DNA of 64,000 bases from Rhizoclosmatium globosum (taxonomy: Eukaryota > Chytridiomycota > Chytridiomycetes > Chytridiales > Chytriomycetaceae), in assembly GCA_002104985.1 (NCBI GenBank), contig MCGO01000046.1, forward strand, positions 186,001-250,000, read 5' to 3'. The notes beneath the pieces were generated by a model. It was not told where the DNA came from and made no database searches. It worked only from the letters and a program-made list of their open reading frames with translations. Shown piece after piece: positions 32,629 to 42,767 of this stretch. Position numbers and translations under genes: made by a program. Positions within the stretch are counted from its first letter, which is position 1; each line of letters starts with the position of its first letter.

Positions 32629-32770
32629 TGTACCGAACAACAAAGAAACAGAGGCGCGTTTTATAGGCTTTTGGGTCGTGCGCAGTCGGTGTTCTGATTG
32701 GTCTAGCCCTGGTAGTGCGCAGTTGACCATATGGTTTAAAATCCAATCCCAAATCCATTCCCAAAATCTC
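32629..32770. promoter_or_regulatory. Bidirectional snRNA promoter between U2 and U5
   Basis: About 140 bases separate the 5' ends of U2 (minus) and U5 (plus). CCTATAAAA (minus strand, 32667-32659) lies about 31-39 bases before U2, and TTTAAAA (plus strand, 32735-32741) about 30 bases before U5. Two identical copies of GTGCGCAGT occur between them (32678-32686 and 32715-32723) and may be a shared upstream element. All of this is seen directly. The promoter role is inference from position. Confidence 0.6.
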
Positions 32771-32898
32771 ATCCTCTCTGGCTTTATCGCAACAGCGCTT
32801 CAATCTTTCGCCTTTTACTAAAGATTGCCGTGTGGAAGGGCCACAAGGAGAGTGTAATCAATTTTTGGAAACCCTTTTTCTTGTCCACGTTCGGACAT
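32771..32898 (+). ncRNA. U5 spliceosomal snRNA
   Basis: The invariant loop 1 is present: CUUUCGCCUUUUACUAAAGA, flanked by a stem CAAUCUUU/AAAGAUUG. The outer stem pairs CUCUC near 32775 with GAGAG near 32848. An Sm site (AAUUUUUGG, 32860-32868) follows, then a small terminal hairpin (UGUCC...GGACA) ending near 32897. The total, about 128 nt, is normal. The 5' end at about 32771 is by analogy. U5 loop 1 holds exon ends during splicing. The gene is divergent from U2. Confidence 0.9.
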
Positions 32899-33358
32899 GA
32901 TTCACGCAGGCGTTTTATGCAGTAAACAGTCTGGATCTAACTCGTGATTCCACACTCTTACTGTTATAATCTGCCGTCGAAATCTATCCATTTCTTTCCT
33001 CATTGATTGAATAAATAAGCAACATGTAGTCACATCTTTACTTGAATAATAGAACAAAAATATCTTTCCCTTCCTTTTCCCATACAAATCGGACGCCTGG
33101 AATACAAGTTATTGGAACCAAATACACCGACACGCGTCGACGGCGCATGAGGGTTGGGGTGACTGTGTAATTCAGGGCACCAAGCCAAGACATAGTCCAC
33201 TTCGGGGTCATAATCCCGTGCTTGTTTCAACACATTGAAGTAGCTCCCATCTCCTCCCAAGGAAGCCACATTCTGACGTCAACGATTCGACATAAACCGA
33301 GTCGCCTTCAACTCCCTCCTCTTTGTGTCCACCCTGCAATTTCACAAGAAAAAGTCAT
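32899..33358. other. Intergenic region, no gene recognised
   Basis: About 460 bases between U5 and the next LRR gene. An open frame on the minus strand (33269-33030) begins at a GTG and has no recognisable domain, so it is not called. The end of the region should hold the promoter of the gene at 33359. Confidence 0.35.
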
Positions 33359-34554
33359 ATGCACAACGACTCTCCTTCTCCATCTGCCCAACAACCTCCA
33401 GTGATTACACTCGAATCCATTTATCATTTGCTCGTAAACCTTCAGTCTCGTTTCGACTCACATCAGGTTTCTCAATCTGTGCTCAGCAACAAAGTCGAAT
33501 GCATCCAGAACGACCTCTCGGCTGTACGCGAGACACTATTGCATACGCACAATAGCGTCGTTAAACTGTGTAATCCGGCTACAAAGTACTACACCCGAAT
33601 AACGGACCTGCCGCTGGAACTATTGACACTTGTTCTGAGTTGGTTGGATCCCGACGTCGTCTTCAAGTACCGCCGCGTGTGCAAAGCGTTTGATGCAACC
33701 TTAATGACGAACCAGTTTTCTGTGCTGGCTGTGCGCCGATATGTTGCGAGTGATGAAGACCATGCTGAAGTGCGCCGTGAATGCGAGGAGGACAAGACAC
33801 TTGAGTTATTTGGATGGGGGACGCACAATATCGGCAAATTGTTTATAGGGTTTCCCAAGCAGTTTCAGGAAGCCGCCGTTGACTACTTGTTCCCTGACCT
33901 TGAATCATTGAAATACGTTTCACAAGCCATAATTTCTGCAAAAACAATTCGATTCCAACTGCATTTGGACGCCTTCATCAGCTGAAAGCCTTGATAATTG
34001 AATCGTCTGGTTTTGTGGGGCCTTTCCCAAAGGAGCTTTGTAACTCGACTCAGTTGGAAATCTTGAATCTATCAGACGTACCACTAAATCAGCAACTCCC
34101 TGTTGCCATTACGAGGATCAAATTATTGGAGAGCTTAACTTTGTTAAATTGCGGGCTTCATGGATCTATACCTCCTGCGATTGGTTGTTTGACAAACCTG
34201 AGACATTTGAAATTGGCACGGAACAACTTGATGGGAAACATACCAACTGAGCTTGGGAACCTACAGAATTTGCTGGATTTGGATTTGGAAAATAACAAAC
34301 TTTCTGGCAGTATCCCCCAGGCACCTTGTAAACTGGAAACTGAATGGCTGTGTTTAGAGCATAATCACCTGACTGGAGTTATTCCAAAAGAGTTTGGGAA
34401 TTGCAGGAAGCTTGAATACCTGAAAATGAAAAATAACGAGCTTGATGGTCCGATTCCAATTGAATTGGGGTCACTGCCTCTACTTAGGATCTGCGATTTG
34501 AGTGAGAATCATGGGTTGACGTGTGATTTTGCAATGCACAGTCTTAAACTTTGA
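33359..34554 (+). CDS. F-box-like protein with plant-type leucine-rich repeats (copy 2); one frameshift
   Basis: The N-terminal part (from 33359) reads ITLESIYHLLVNLQSRFDSH, a short heptad-like region, HNSVVKLCNPATKYYTRI, then the F-box-like TDLPLELLTLVLSWLDPDVV and FKYRRVCKAFDATLMTNQFS. The frame ends at 33985, but the relatives' next segment (NNSIPTAFGRLHQLKALIIE) is present in another frame. The shift maps to about 33900-33945, where there is an A5 run (33940-33944). Six or more LRRs follow (LNLSDVPLNQQLP, LTLLNCGLHGSIPPAIG, LKLARNNLMGNIPTELG, LDLENNKLSGSIPQAP, LCLEHNHLTGVIPKEFG, LKMKNNELDGPIPIELG) up to the stop at 34554. It shares the N-terminal region with copies 3 and 5. Confidence 0.7.
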
Positions 34555-34707
34555 ATAAATACTGAACACCGTTTGGTTTAAATACATCTATGTTGAGCTG
34601 GACTCTCAAGAATCCAACTCTACCACACCGACACGCCGCCAAACTACTCATTTTTTTATTTATCTTTTTATGGGGAAAAGGAAAGGAGAAAGAATGGAGA
34701 AGAAAGA

Positions 34708-36311
34708 ATGTCAAAATCCTCAGCAGTGAAGACGAAGAAGGTTGGCAACGACTTCCTGTGTCCCACCGTGTATGGAAACATCCTACCACCACTTCCCTTT
34801 GAGCCCAAACTACTTGGTGGCTTCGAAGCACAGCGACGGGCAGAGCTGAGTGCGCTGGACCACCATCCGTTCCCGCTTGATGTAGTTGGATCGACACTAG
34901 ACGCGATGCCGACAGGGGCGCTCCGTCTTGGGCTTGTGTGGGGTAACACGGCGTTCTACTACGGTAGATTGATTATCTAATCACGGGTCCAAACAGAGCT
35001 CCCGCGGCCGTCCAAAACCGCGCTCGATCCCCGCGACGCCGCCCTTCTCGCGCCGTACCAACCGCCGCCGCCAAAGTCTTCTTCAGCCACAAACTCGAAC
35101 GCAGCCGCAGCCGCAAAGCCGCACAGACCAATTGCTTCGTGGCTCAGACGAACCGAGTACATCTCAAACGACAACAAACTCGCAAAACAATCATCGCAAT
35201 CAAACAATCTCTCTCAGAACACCACCAACAACAACAGCAACAAACTCCGCAGAAGAAGTCGCTGCAACAACAACTGCCGAATTCGAAGGAGGCCTTGGTC
35301 AAAGCGATCGAAAAGACGTTTGTCCAGGCTGCCTCTGCGAACCTCACTAAACTGAAACATCCTACGAACCCTTCTTTGACGGCGACAGAGCTGCTTCCTC
35401 TCTTTCCTGCCTTTGTGCACTGGCCCTCGGACTTTTATTCGGTCGTCTTTGATGCAGATCCCATTTCATCGTCGTCGTCTTCGTCAAAGGAGGATGCGCT
35501 GTTGGCCGAAGATGTGCGAGAGCGTCTTGTGAGAGAAGAAGCGTTCTTGAAGTATTGTACGGTGAAGGGTGGTGATGGGGGTAATGCAGAAGAAGAAGAG
35601 GAGGAGGTGGCTTCTTTGTATATCCCATCCACACAGACTACAGATTATTTAGTCAACAAGAGGTAAATTGTGGTTTACTGGAGGGCGCGGCACATGGCTT
35701 TAACTGACTCCATGAACTATTCAGATTCCAGGAAGAAGACGAAGACGACGATGAAGATGTTGATACCGTCTCTCCTGACGAAGCTTCTCGTGCTCTTGAG
35801 TACAAACTCGTGCGTGATTTCACGTACAAGGAAAAGAAGGAATCCGAGCGTAACTGGATGTTTTTCAATATCTCTGATGAAGTCGCCACGTTCCATCAGT
35901 TGGCTGGACGTGTGGATCTTGTAAGAAAGAGAGTCAAGGTACGCCATCTTGTTTCCTATGTAGTATAAGGTGGTAAACTAATCGTATCGTGGCCCAAAGG
36001 CGAAGACATTTGCGAATCGGTATGACGACACACCAGTTCCTAGCCGTCCTACTGTCTATCAAACCACGAAACGATCACGCACGCGTCGAGAGGTATACGA
36101 AAAGACTGTCGCGATGCACAGGATTCTGCCTGTGGAATATGTTGAGCCAGAAGGTGGTGTGCCATCAGAAGACGAATTAGAAGAATTACAAGTTCTGGGG
36201 AAACATGGTAGAGACGAGAATGGGTTGGAGGAAGATGAGCAGGATGAAGAGGATGGACGTGAACGAAAGAGACAGCAGGTTGTTGATGAAGATGGGGATG
36301 CAGAATGGTAG
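34708..36311 (+). CDS. PAF1: RNA polymerase II-associated factor 1 (PAF1 complex subunit)
   Basis: Exon 1 (34708-34963) has the family start: NDFLCPTVYGNILPPLPFEP and KLLGGFE. A very short intron (34964-34996, 33 nt, GTAGAT to ACAG with a CTAAT branch site) is needed to avoid a stop and restores LDPRDAALLAPY and IASWLRRTEYIS. A frameshift around 35215 (a TC-repeat) then leads to the Gln-rich part and ALVKAIEKTFVQA, KHPTNPSLTATELLPLFPAF. Later exons give YKLVRDFTYKEKKESERNWM, FFNISDE, RVDLVRKRVK and the acidic C-terminus that ends EDGDAEW. PAF1 travels with RNA polymerase II and is required for H2B ubiquitylation and H3K4 methylation. Two further introns are at about 35666 and 35939. Identity is secure; one base is in doubt. 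Confidence 0.85.
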
Positions 36312-36439
36312 CTTCCTTTCTCGTTCAGACTTCAGAGTCGTTCTACATACGACTCTACTTAAACTAAAAATATTGACCAATCGACGGATGCATTATGAAG
36401 AGATGGGTACTCATTTTTCTATTCACCAAAACAAGAGAA

Positions 36440-36786
36440 ATGGCAACAGACCTTTCATCCATTTGGCTTCAGACAGCCAACCCCACATCCACCAACCCTT
36501 CAGCAGTATCAAGACGGGAGCAAGAGCCTCGGTCGCAGGAGATTGAATGGGACGATGAGTCAGGGTACCAAACATCTGAGTTGGATGATGATGAGGAGGA
36601 TGATATTTCGCTGGGTCAATTGACGTCGCTCCTAGTGCCTATTTTGATTCCATTAGTGGCACGGGCGATTGGACGATATGGTGAGTCTTAAGTCTTTCGA
36701 ACTAGTGAAAGGGTGCAGAGTCTAACAGATGTGAATGCAGTAACTCTGCGACTGTTGAAGGTGCACGTATTTGGGATCAAAGTATA
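36440..36786 (+). CDS. Small acidic, probably tail-anchored protein
   Basis: Two exons joined across a phase-1 intron that begins GTGAGT at about 36680 and ends GCAG at about 36740. The product, about 95 aa, has an acidic central part (EIEWDDESGYQTSELDDDEE) and one C-terminal hydrophobic segment (LTSLLVPILIPLVARAIGRY), then VTLRLLKVHVFGIKV. The plan (acidic cytosolic part, single helix, short basic tail) recalls small outer-mitochondrial-membrane proteins such as Mim2, but I cannot show homology. The start at 36440 is chosen for the acidic region; an ATG at 36395 is also in frame. It lies between PAF1 and NDUFAF7, on the same strand. Confidence 0.5.
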
Positions 36787-36884
36787 AGAAAGAAGCAGCA
36801 GTAATACTTCAGAATCGATTTACCCAATAAAAGGACTGAATTGCAATGTACTTAGAACAGTTCTTCCTTTCTTCCTTGTTCAAA

Positions 36885-38578
36885 ATGCGCAATCTCACCA
36901 CCACTTCTCGGCGCACCTTCTCAACGACCCGGCGCGTCCTCGGCAACTACTGGTCCGCTCCCCTCTGTGCATTCGAACAAAGCAGCCCCTAACCCTAAGT
37001 TCTTTTTAAAAAGGGACACACTCGCCCTCGACGAAAAGGAACGATCCCTCCTCGCCCAACAGAAACACCAACAAAATCGCTCAACCAAACCAAATCAACC
37101 GTCTCTTTTCCAGTCTCCCTCCTCCCTCGCCCACCTTCCCTCCCCGCCAACAAACGCCCGTCTCTCAGCCCGAACCTTCATCCACGACTCCCTCTACAAC
37201 CCAAACTACGGCTACTTCTCAAAGAACGCCCGCATCTTCTCCTTACAGAGCGAACAGGGCGTCGAGTTTCCAAAGTTGAGGGATAACTTGGCGTTCATGA
37301 ACCATGTGGCGGATTTGTATGAGGACTTTGAGAAGGAGGGGGAGTTGGATGAGACGATGCGGCAGGTTTGGCATACTCCGACTGAGTTGTTCAAGGTACT
37401 TGTACTGTTTACGGAATGGCACAGGGTTGAGTCTTCGTTTTACTAGCCGCATTATGGAAACGCTCTTGCAAACTATATCATCAAACAACACAGCACATCG
37501 GAAACCCCTGCCAAACCTTGAAGATCTATGAAATCGGTGCAGGAAACGGAACACTCGCTCGAAACATTCTGATTTCATTCAATCACGGCATCCAGATTTA
37601 TACGCGCGCACTGAATACACTATTATTGAAATCAGTAGTAAATTGGCGGAAGGTCAGACAAGGCGGTTACAGTCTGGAAATGAAGTAGTGGCGAAATTGG
37701 GGACTGGAAAACGCGCGCATAACGTCAAGATTGTGAATCAGAGTATTTTTGAGTATGAAGGTGTTGTACGGGATCCATGTTTTGTTATTGCGATGGAAGT
37801 TATTGTGAGTGTTTCTTTTGTTTGGGTTTTGTTGACGGATGAATGACTTAACTTCTCTTAATCAATCTCAAACACGAAAGGATAACTTTTCTCATGATGT
37901 TGTTCGGTATACTACGGATACTGGAACTCCAGTTCAAGGAATTGTGCTTGTGGATGAAGATGGAGACTATCAAGAAGCTTTTGAGCCTGTTTCAGATCCA
38001 CTTATTCAACGATACCTCACACTCCGCGACTCATGGTCGAAGGGCAAGAGACCAGCTGTGTTAGCGCATCCAGCTTGGAGGAGCATTCGAAATATGCTCC
38101 CCTTCAGCTCTAACTTAACTGAACGCGAATTCTTACCCACAATGAACATGGTAACGTGTATTTACAAAACATCACTTTCTCAAATCAATTCAACTCACAC
38201 ACAAAAAAACTCTGTTAAGCTCTTCCTCGAAAAGCTGCACAAAAACTTCCCAAACCACCGCCTCCTCCTCTCCGACTTTGACTACCTCCCCGACACAGTC
38301 CAAGGCCACACAGCCCCCGTCGTCCAAACCCGTTACAAAGGAACAATGGTCCCGTGCTCCACATACCTCGTTCAACCCGGCTGGTTTGATATCTTCTTCC
38401 CAACCAATTTCGAAGATATGGCCAAGATGTACAAATCCGTTTCTGGACGTGACGCGGTTGTGGTTACGCAGAGGGACTTTTTGGTGGAGAATGTTGTGGA
38501 CGTGGAGGGTGTTCGGACGGGGAGTGGGAGGTGCCAATGTTTGACTTTTATAAGAATTTCAAGTTTATTGTGAGTTAA
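36885..38578 (+). CDS. NDUFAF7: NDUFAF7/MidA-type mitochondrial protein arginine methyltransferase (complex I assembly); several single-base frame breaks
   Basis: The start (MRNLTTTSRRTFSTTRRVLG) is a mitochondrial presequence. The body reads FIHDSLYNPNYGYFSKNARI, then PHYGNALANYIIKQ after an intron at about 37395-37447. Next come KIYEIGAGNGTLARNIL (SAM-binding motif), YTIIEISSKLAEGQTRRL, FPNHRLLLSDFDYLPDTVQG, APVVQTRYKGTMVPCSTYLV and QPGWFDIFFPTNFEDM. The end PMFDFYKNFKFIVS is also conserved. The family methylates an arginine of complex I subunit NDUFS2. Frame continuity needs small corrections near 36960, 37516 (CCTTGAAG), 37569 (CTGATTTC) and 38530. Conserved sequence continues on both sides of each. 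I read them as consensus errors rather than decay. Confidence 0.85.
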
Positions 38579-38923
38579 GGTTGAATAGAAGGGGATTCAT
38601 ATCGAAGATTTACCATTTTATTCCGTGTTCCATCACCTGAAGTTATGCGCAGTCCAATGCCATACTTGATTCATCATTTGCTCTTAAATCTACAATTTCG
38701 GAATGATTGCACATCTTCGCTGAAAAATACAAAAAATTGTGGAAGATAGCTCCAGTTTTACTCATAATCCCATGAAAACTATACGATAGCTACACGCTGC
38801 TTCCCGGACGTCTAGACAAGTGTCCAGTCGGCAACAATGTGCAATAATAATGAAAAATAACAAAAACAGATTGGGGATTCGGAAACGTGTTTCCTAGTCC
38901 CCCAAGTAACACTGACAGCTCCG
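38579..38923. other. Convergent 3' intergenic region
   Basis: About 345 bases between two stop codons facing each other. AT-rich, with AATAAT/AATAAA-like signals near 38845. No gene seen. Confidence 0.35.
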
Positions 38924-41095
38924 TTAGAGCTTGACCTCTCCGATAGTGACGTCCTCCATCACATCGTCCTTGGCAGCGCCGGTATTCGAGTGGACAGATC
39001 CGTCAGCAGCTTCCTTTTGGTTCAAAGCTTCCTTTGCCCAGTGAGTTTCAGTATCAATTGGTGGACCAGTGAACCACTTGTGAGCAGAAACAACCCAGAA
39101 GAAGTATGCAATCAAGTAAACACCAACAACAACGACTGGAGCCCAGTTGAAGTTTGTGAGGTCTAAATCGATTCATTTGTCAGTAACAGCATACAGAATT
39201 TCCAACCAACTTACAAGCAGTAACGTAGGCATCATGGTCCAATGTAACGTTATCAGCGAGAGTGTAGGAGTTTGGATCGGTGTAAACTGTTGGGAGAACC
39301 AATGCAACCGAGAGAATGAGAGGTAGAGGATAGAAATGACACCAATTGGAACCCCCAAGAACCAAGGTTGAATGGTCCACGTGGAAACTTGTCGTTACGG
39401 ATAACACGGAGGAAAATAGGAAGGAGGTAAGCCAGTAAGTTCCGATAACTCCGAAAGAGTTAATGGCAGTGAAACTGTATTAATGGTCAGCAAATCTATG
39501 AAGATTTTGAAAGTAACTCACATTGGACTGGAGAAGATGGATGGAACCAAGATAAGAGTGTTGATCAAAACAATGACCCAAGTGGCACGTTCTGGAACCT
39601 GGTTGGCGTTCAACTTGTGCAACCACTTGCTTCCTGGCAAGGCCCGTCACGGAGAACGCAAAAGTCATTCTCGCGTGGGTAAGAAGCAAACCAAAGACCG
39701 TGGTGATACCAGCGAGGAGCAAAATAACGTTGAATCCAATTGCGACATTGACTCCAACACCGTTTACGAAAACAGCCATGAGACCGTACGAACCAGCATC
39801 GTAAATATCCTGATAAATGCTGGGATCGATGGTTGCAACAATGAAGTAAAGAGCAATGTAACCAGTGAAGAAAGTGGAACCAATAGCGACGAGGATAGAC
39901 TTTGGACCTTGAACAGCTGGGTTAGCGGTCTCTTCGGCCAAGTGGGCGGCGGAATCGTAACCAGAATAGGTCAAACAAGCAAGCAACACGGAAATAGTGG
40001 CAGCCCAAGTGTCTGGCAACCCAGTAAAATTGGTCCAAGTTGAGAAAAGTTGGCTGACAGGGATCTTGGTGGAGGAGTCTTGTAAAAGGTTGTTAATACA
40101 TACTATCCAGCTTGTAAAGGCTACCCACCGAAGTAGAGCCAGAAAACGATGACAGCAACACCAATCACATTGACCCAGAAACAGATCTTGCTCATAATGT
40201 TCACGGTTTTGGATCCAAAGGAGGCCAACCATCCAGAAATCACGAGACACGCAACAGCAGCAACGAAAGTGACAACTCTAGAGACAAACGATCCTTCCAC
40301 AACAACGCTGTCCCCCGAAGCGATGAAACAGTTGACGAAGAATTGACCGAAAGCATACGCCTATTCAAGAATATGTTGAGTATATCTGTCAAACCCACTG
40401 TAAAGTGAATCTCACAGTTCCAGCGTTGATTCCCGCAAGACCCAGGAAGTTAAAGTAACCAGTAATGTAGAGGCAAAAGGAGCCCACTTTGGCCCGGCAA
40501 GGGAGGCAGACCACTAAACAAAGGTCAATCCCCATATTTATCCGAGACACAAGCCTACATAGTAAAGTCCTCCACTGGTTGGGTAACTGGAAACGATCTC
40601 TCCCATCGAAGCTCCGACCATCCAGAAGCACGGAGATAATTGGCCTATATGAAACAAGATTAGATTTTCTGATACATCAATCGTACACAAGGGATAGATG
40701 CATACCAGGAGACAAGCATAGCTTGAGGACCTAAATAATGTCATATAATGGTTAGCAATTGTTGAAGGATGTTTCGACACAAGGGGGGATCATTTGCCAC
40801 TGTTGTGGCAACAGTATCTTATTGGCAGATGTGATCTCACCTCCAGCTCCAAGACCCTGGTAGATGAGCGGCATGACCGAGGTTGGCTCACTCATGACAC
40901 TGAATGCAACACCAAAGTTGGCAAAGGCATCCAATCCTCGTTTCAATTGCTATTTGAAACCGGATTAGATCACAGCTTTGTCAGACACAATAACGAAGAT
41001 GTCTCGCACGCAGTCATTGTGCAGCTACTATGTCTACATACCTGTTTATATCCGAGCTGCTGCAAGCGGGCTTCGTCATCGTTAGCGACACCCAT
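38924..41095 (-). CDS. Amino-acid/GABA-type permease of the APC superfamily (about 12 membrane helices); several frame breaks
   Basis: Start MGVANDDEARLQQLGYKQ at 41095. Later segments are FANFGVAFSVMSEPTSVMPL, IYQGLGAGGPQAMLVSW, VGASMGEIVSSYPTSGGLYY, WSASLAGPKWAPFAS, ITGYFNFLGLAGINAGT, YAFGQFFVNCFIASGDS, SKICFWVNVIGVAVIVFWLY, LTYSGYDSAAHLAEETANPA, VQGPKSILVAIGSTFFTGYI and the C-terminal FFWVVSAHKWFTGPPIDTET. This is the ACT subfamily pattern (Uga4, Bat1 and choline permease relatives), in particular the SYPTSGGLYYW and WSA-LAGPK-W-PF-S-ITGWFN blocks. At least seven introns. Frame corrections are needed near 40600, 40490 and 39650, where conserved sequence jumps frame. The substrate cannot be told. 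The N- and C-termini should be cytosolic. It is probably a working transporter with consensus errors. Confidence 0.8.
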
Positions 41096-41393
41096 TTGTC
41101 TTTGTTGGATGGGAGAGGTTTCGGAAAATTTAATAAACGCAAACGGAAAAAAAAAACGCCGCCGATTTAACATGGATGTTAGTTGTTAAAGGGGTAGTGT
41201 TTCCAAGTTAGTCTTGCGATTACTTCTGATGGATCTCGAATTGTTTCGACAGACAATACCGTTGTCGAGTCAGAACGTTGGGATTTACTTGTGACTTTAA
41301 GTTACGTTGGCCTCACACTTTGAATTAAAGGTCTTCACCCGCGTTCTTGTTTATTCTTTTTATTGGTTGACGTCATCCCCCAAAAAACTCGAA

Positions 41394-42583
41394 ATGCAAC
41401 ACAGCCAACCATCTTCTTCGATTACTCTTGAATCCATCCATCAGATCCTCGTGAATTTACAGCTCGATTTGATTCGCACGTGACGCAAATGAATGCTAAC
41501 GAGACGGCGCTGAACAGCCAAGTTCAATCCATTCGAACCGAGTTGGCAGCTGTCAAACAAACACTGGCCCTGACTCACAACAAGGTCGTCGAACTTTGTA
41601 ACCCGATCAGAAAGTATTATACTCGGATCACGGCTCTGCCGCAGGAACTGTTGACACTCGTTTTGAGTTGGTTGGATCCTGGAACAGTCTTCAAGTATCG
41701 CCGGTATGCAAGGCCTTTGATGCGTGCTTGATGACGAAACAATTCTCTGTTTTGGCTGTACCGCGATACGTGGATGATAAAGAAGAGTTCCAAGATGTTC
41801 GTAGCGAGACAGAAGTTTATGTGGGACCTTGGGGAGCGGATCCTGTCAGCAAGTTGTTTATCGACTTTCCTGTACCGTTTCAAGAGGCTGCGGCTGAGTA
41901 CTTGTTTCACAAAACGAAAGTCTTGGAAATTACTAATGGTGGGAGTACATTTGTCTCTCCCCGAAAGTATCCCATTCCTGCAGCATTTGGAAAGCTTTCC
42001 AAGTTAGATACCTTAGTTATTGCGCGCCTAATTTGTTGGACCGGTTCCGATGGAAATATGGAACATTCCTTCATCCACTCCCTTGGACGCCTTGAATATA
42101 TCAAACATGGAATTGAATCAAGAATCCCAGCATCTGTATCACAGCTGAAGACGCTGACTGTATTGGTTTTAATAAACGCTGGCCTCCATGGACGGATTCC
42201 AAAAGAACTGGCAGAATTGGCCAATCTAAAGGTGCTTCTTTGTACAACAACCGTCTAACTGGCTGCATACCTTCTGAAATCGGCAATCTTGTTCAACTGG
42301 AGGAAATGGAGCTATACTCAAACAGCCTTGACGGAGTGATTCCAGTGACATTAGGAAATCTGGTCAAGATTCAAATTTTAAGTCTCAATAATAACCAGTT
42401 ACGTGGAATATTCCATCAGAACTTGGCAATCTCAGCTCTTTGAGATTTTTGAATTTACGTGAAAACCGGCTTACAGGCCCGGTTCCTGCCGCAATGGCGT
42501 CAATGGTTCTGTTGAATTACTGTGATTTGAGTGTGAATCCCGGTTTGACGTGTAACGTTCTCTTTAGGGGACTTATAATTTGA
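41394..42583 (+). CDS. F-box-like protein with plant-type leucine-rich repeats (copy 3); multiple frame breaks
   Basis: The start MQHSQPSSSITLESIHQ at 41394 matches copies 2 and 5. The family sequence then continues through frame jumps at about 41462 (before RFDSHVTQMNANETALNSQV), 41703 (before VCKAFDACLMTKQFSVLAV), 42238 (before LYNNRLTGCIPSEIGNLVQL) and 42410 (before IPSELGNLSSLRFLNLRENR). The F-box-like part is ITALPQELLTLVLSWLDPGT. The C-terminal marks are NYCDLSVNPGLTCNV. Four breaks in one copy make a pseudogene more plausible here than elsewhere, though single-base consensus errors are common in this window. If translated intact it would be about 390 aa. Confidence 0.6.
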
Positions 42584-42767
42584 TTTATGGATTTATGGAT
42601 AGTTTCTTCTCTTGTTTCTTGAGTGAATTCGTCACTGTCAGATTCTTGCAACCAGACACAATTAAACAAAAAGATGCGACCGAATGATTAGTTTGATTTA
42701 TGTTATCTTCTCTTCTTTATTGTACTATTACACAAGAGGATTGTTTGTTTGCATCAAAAAGCAAGTG

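Noticed and set aside
33030..33269. Minus-strand open frame between U5 and an LRR gene
   Set aside because: It begins at GTG, has no domain and no relative in the window, and overlaps the presumed promoter of the LRR gene.
39483..40043. 186-codon plus-strand open frame inside the permease locus
   Set aside because: The minus strand carries conserved membrane-helix motifs of an APC permease. The plus frame is its mirror.
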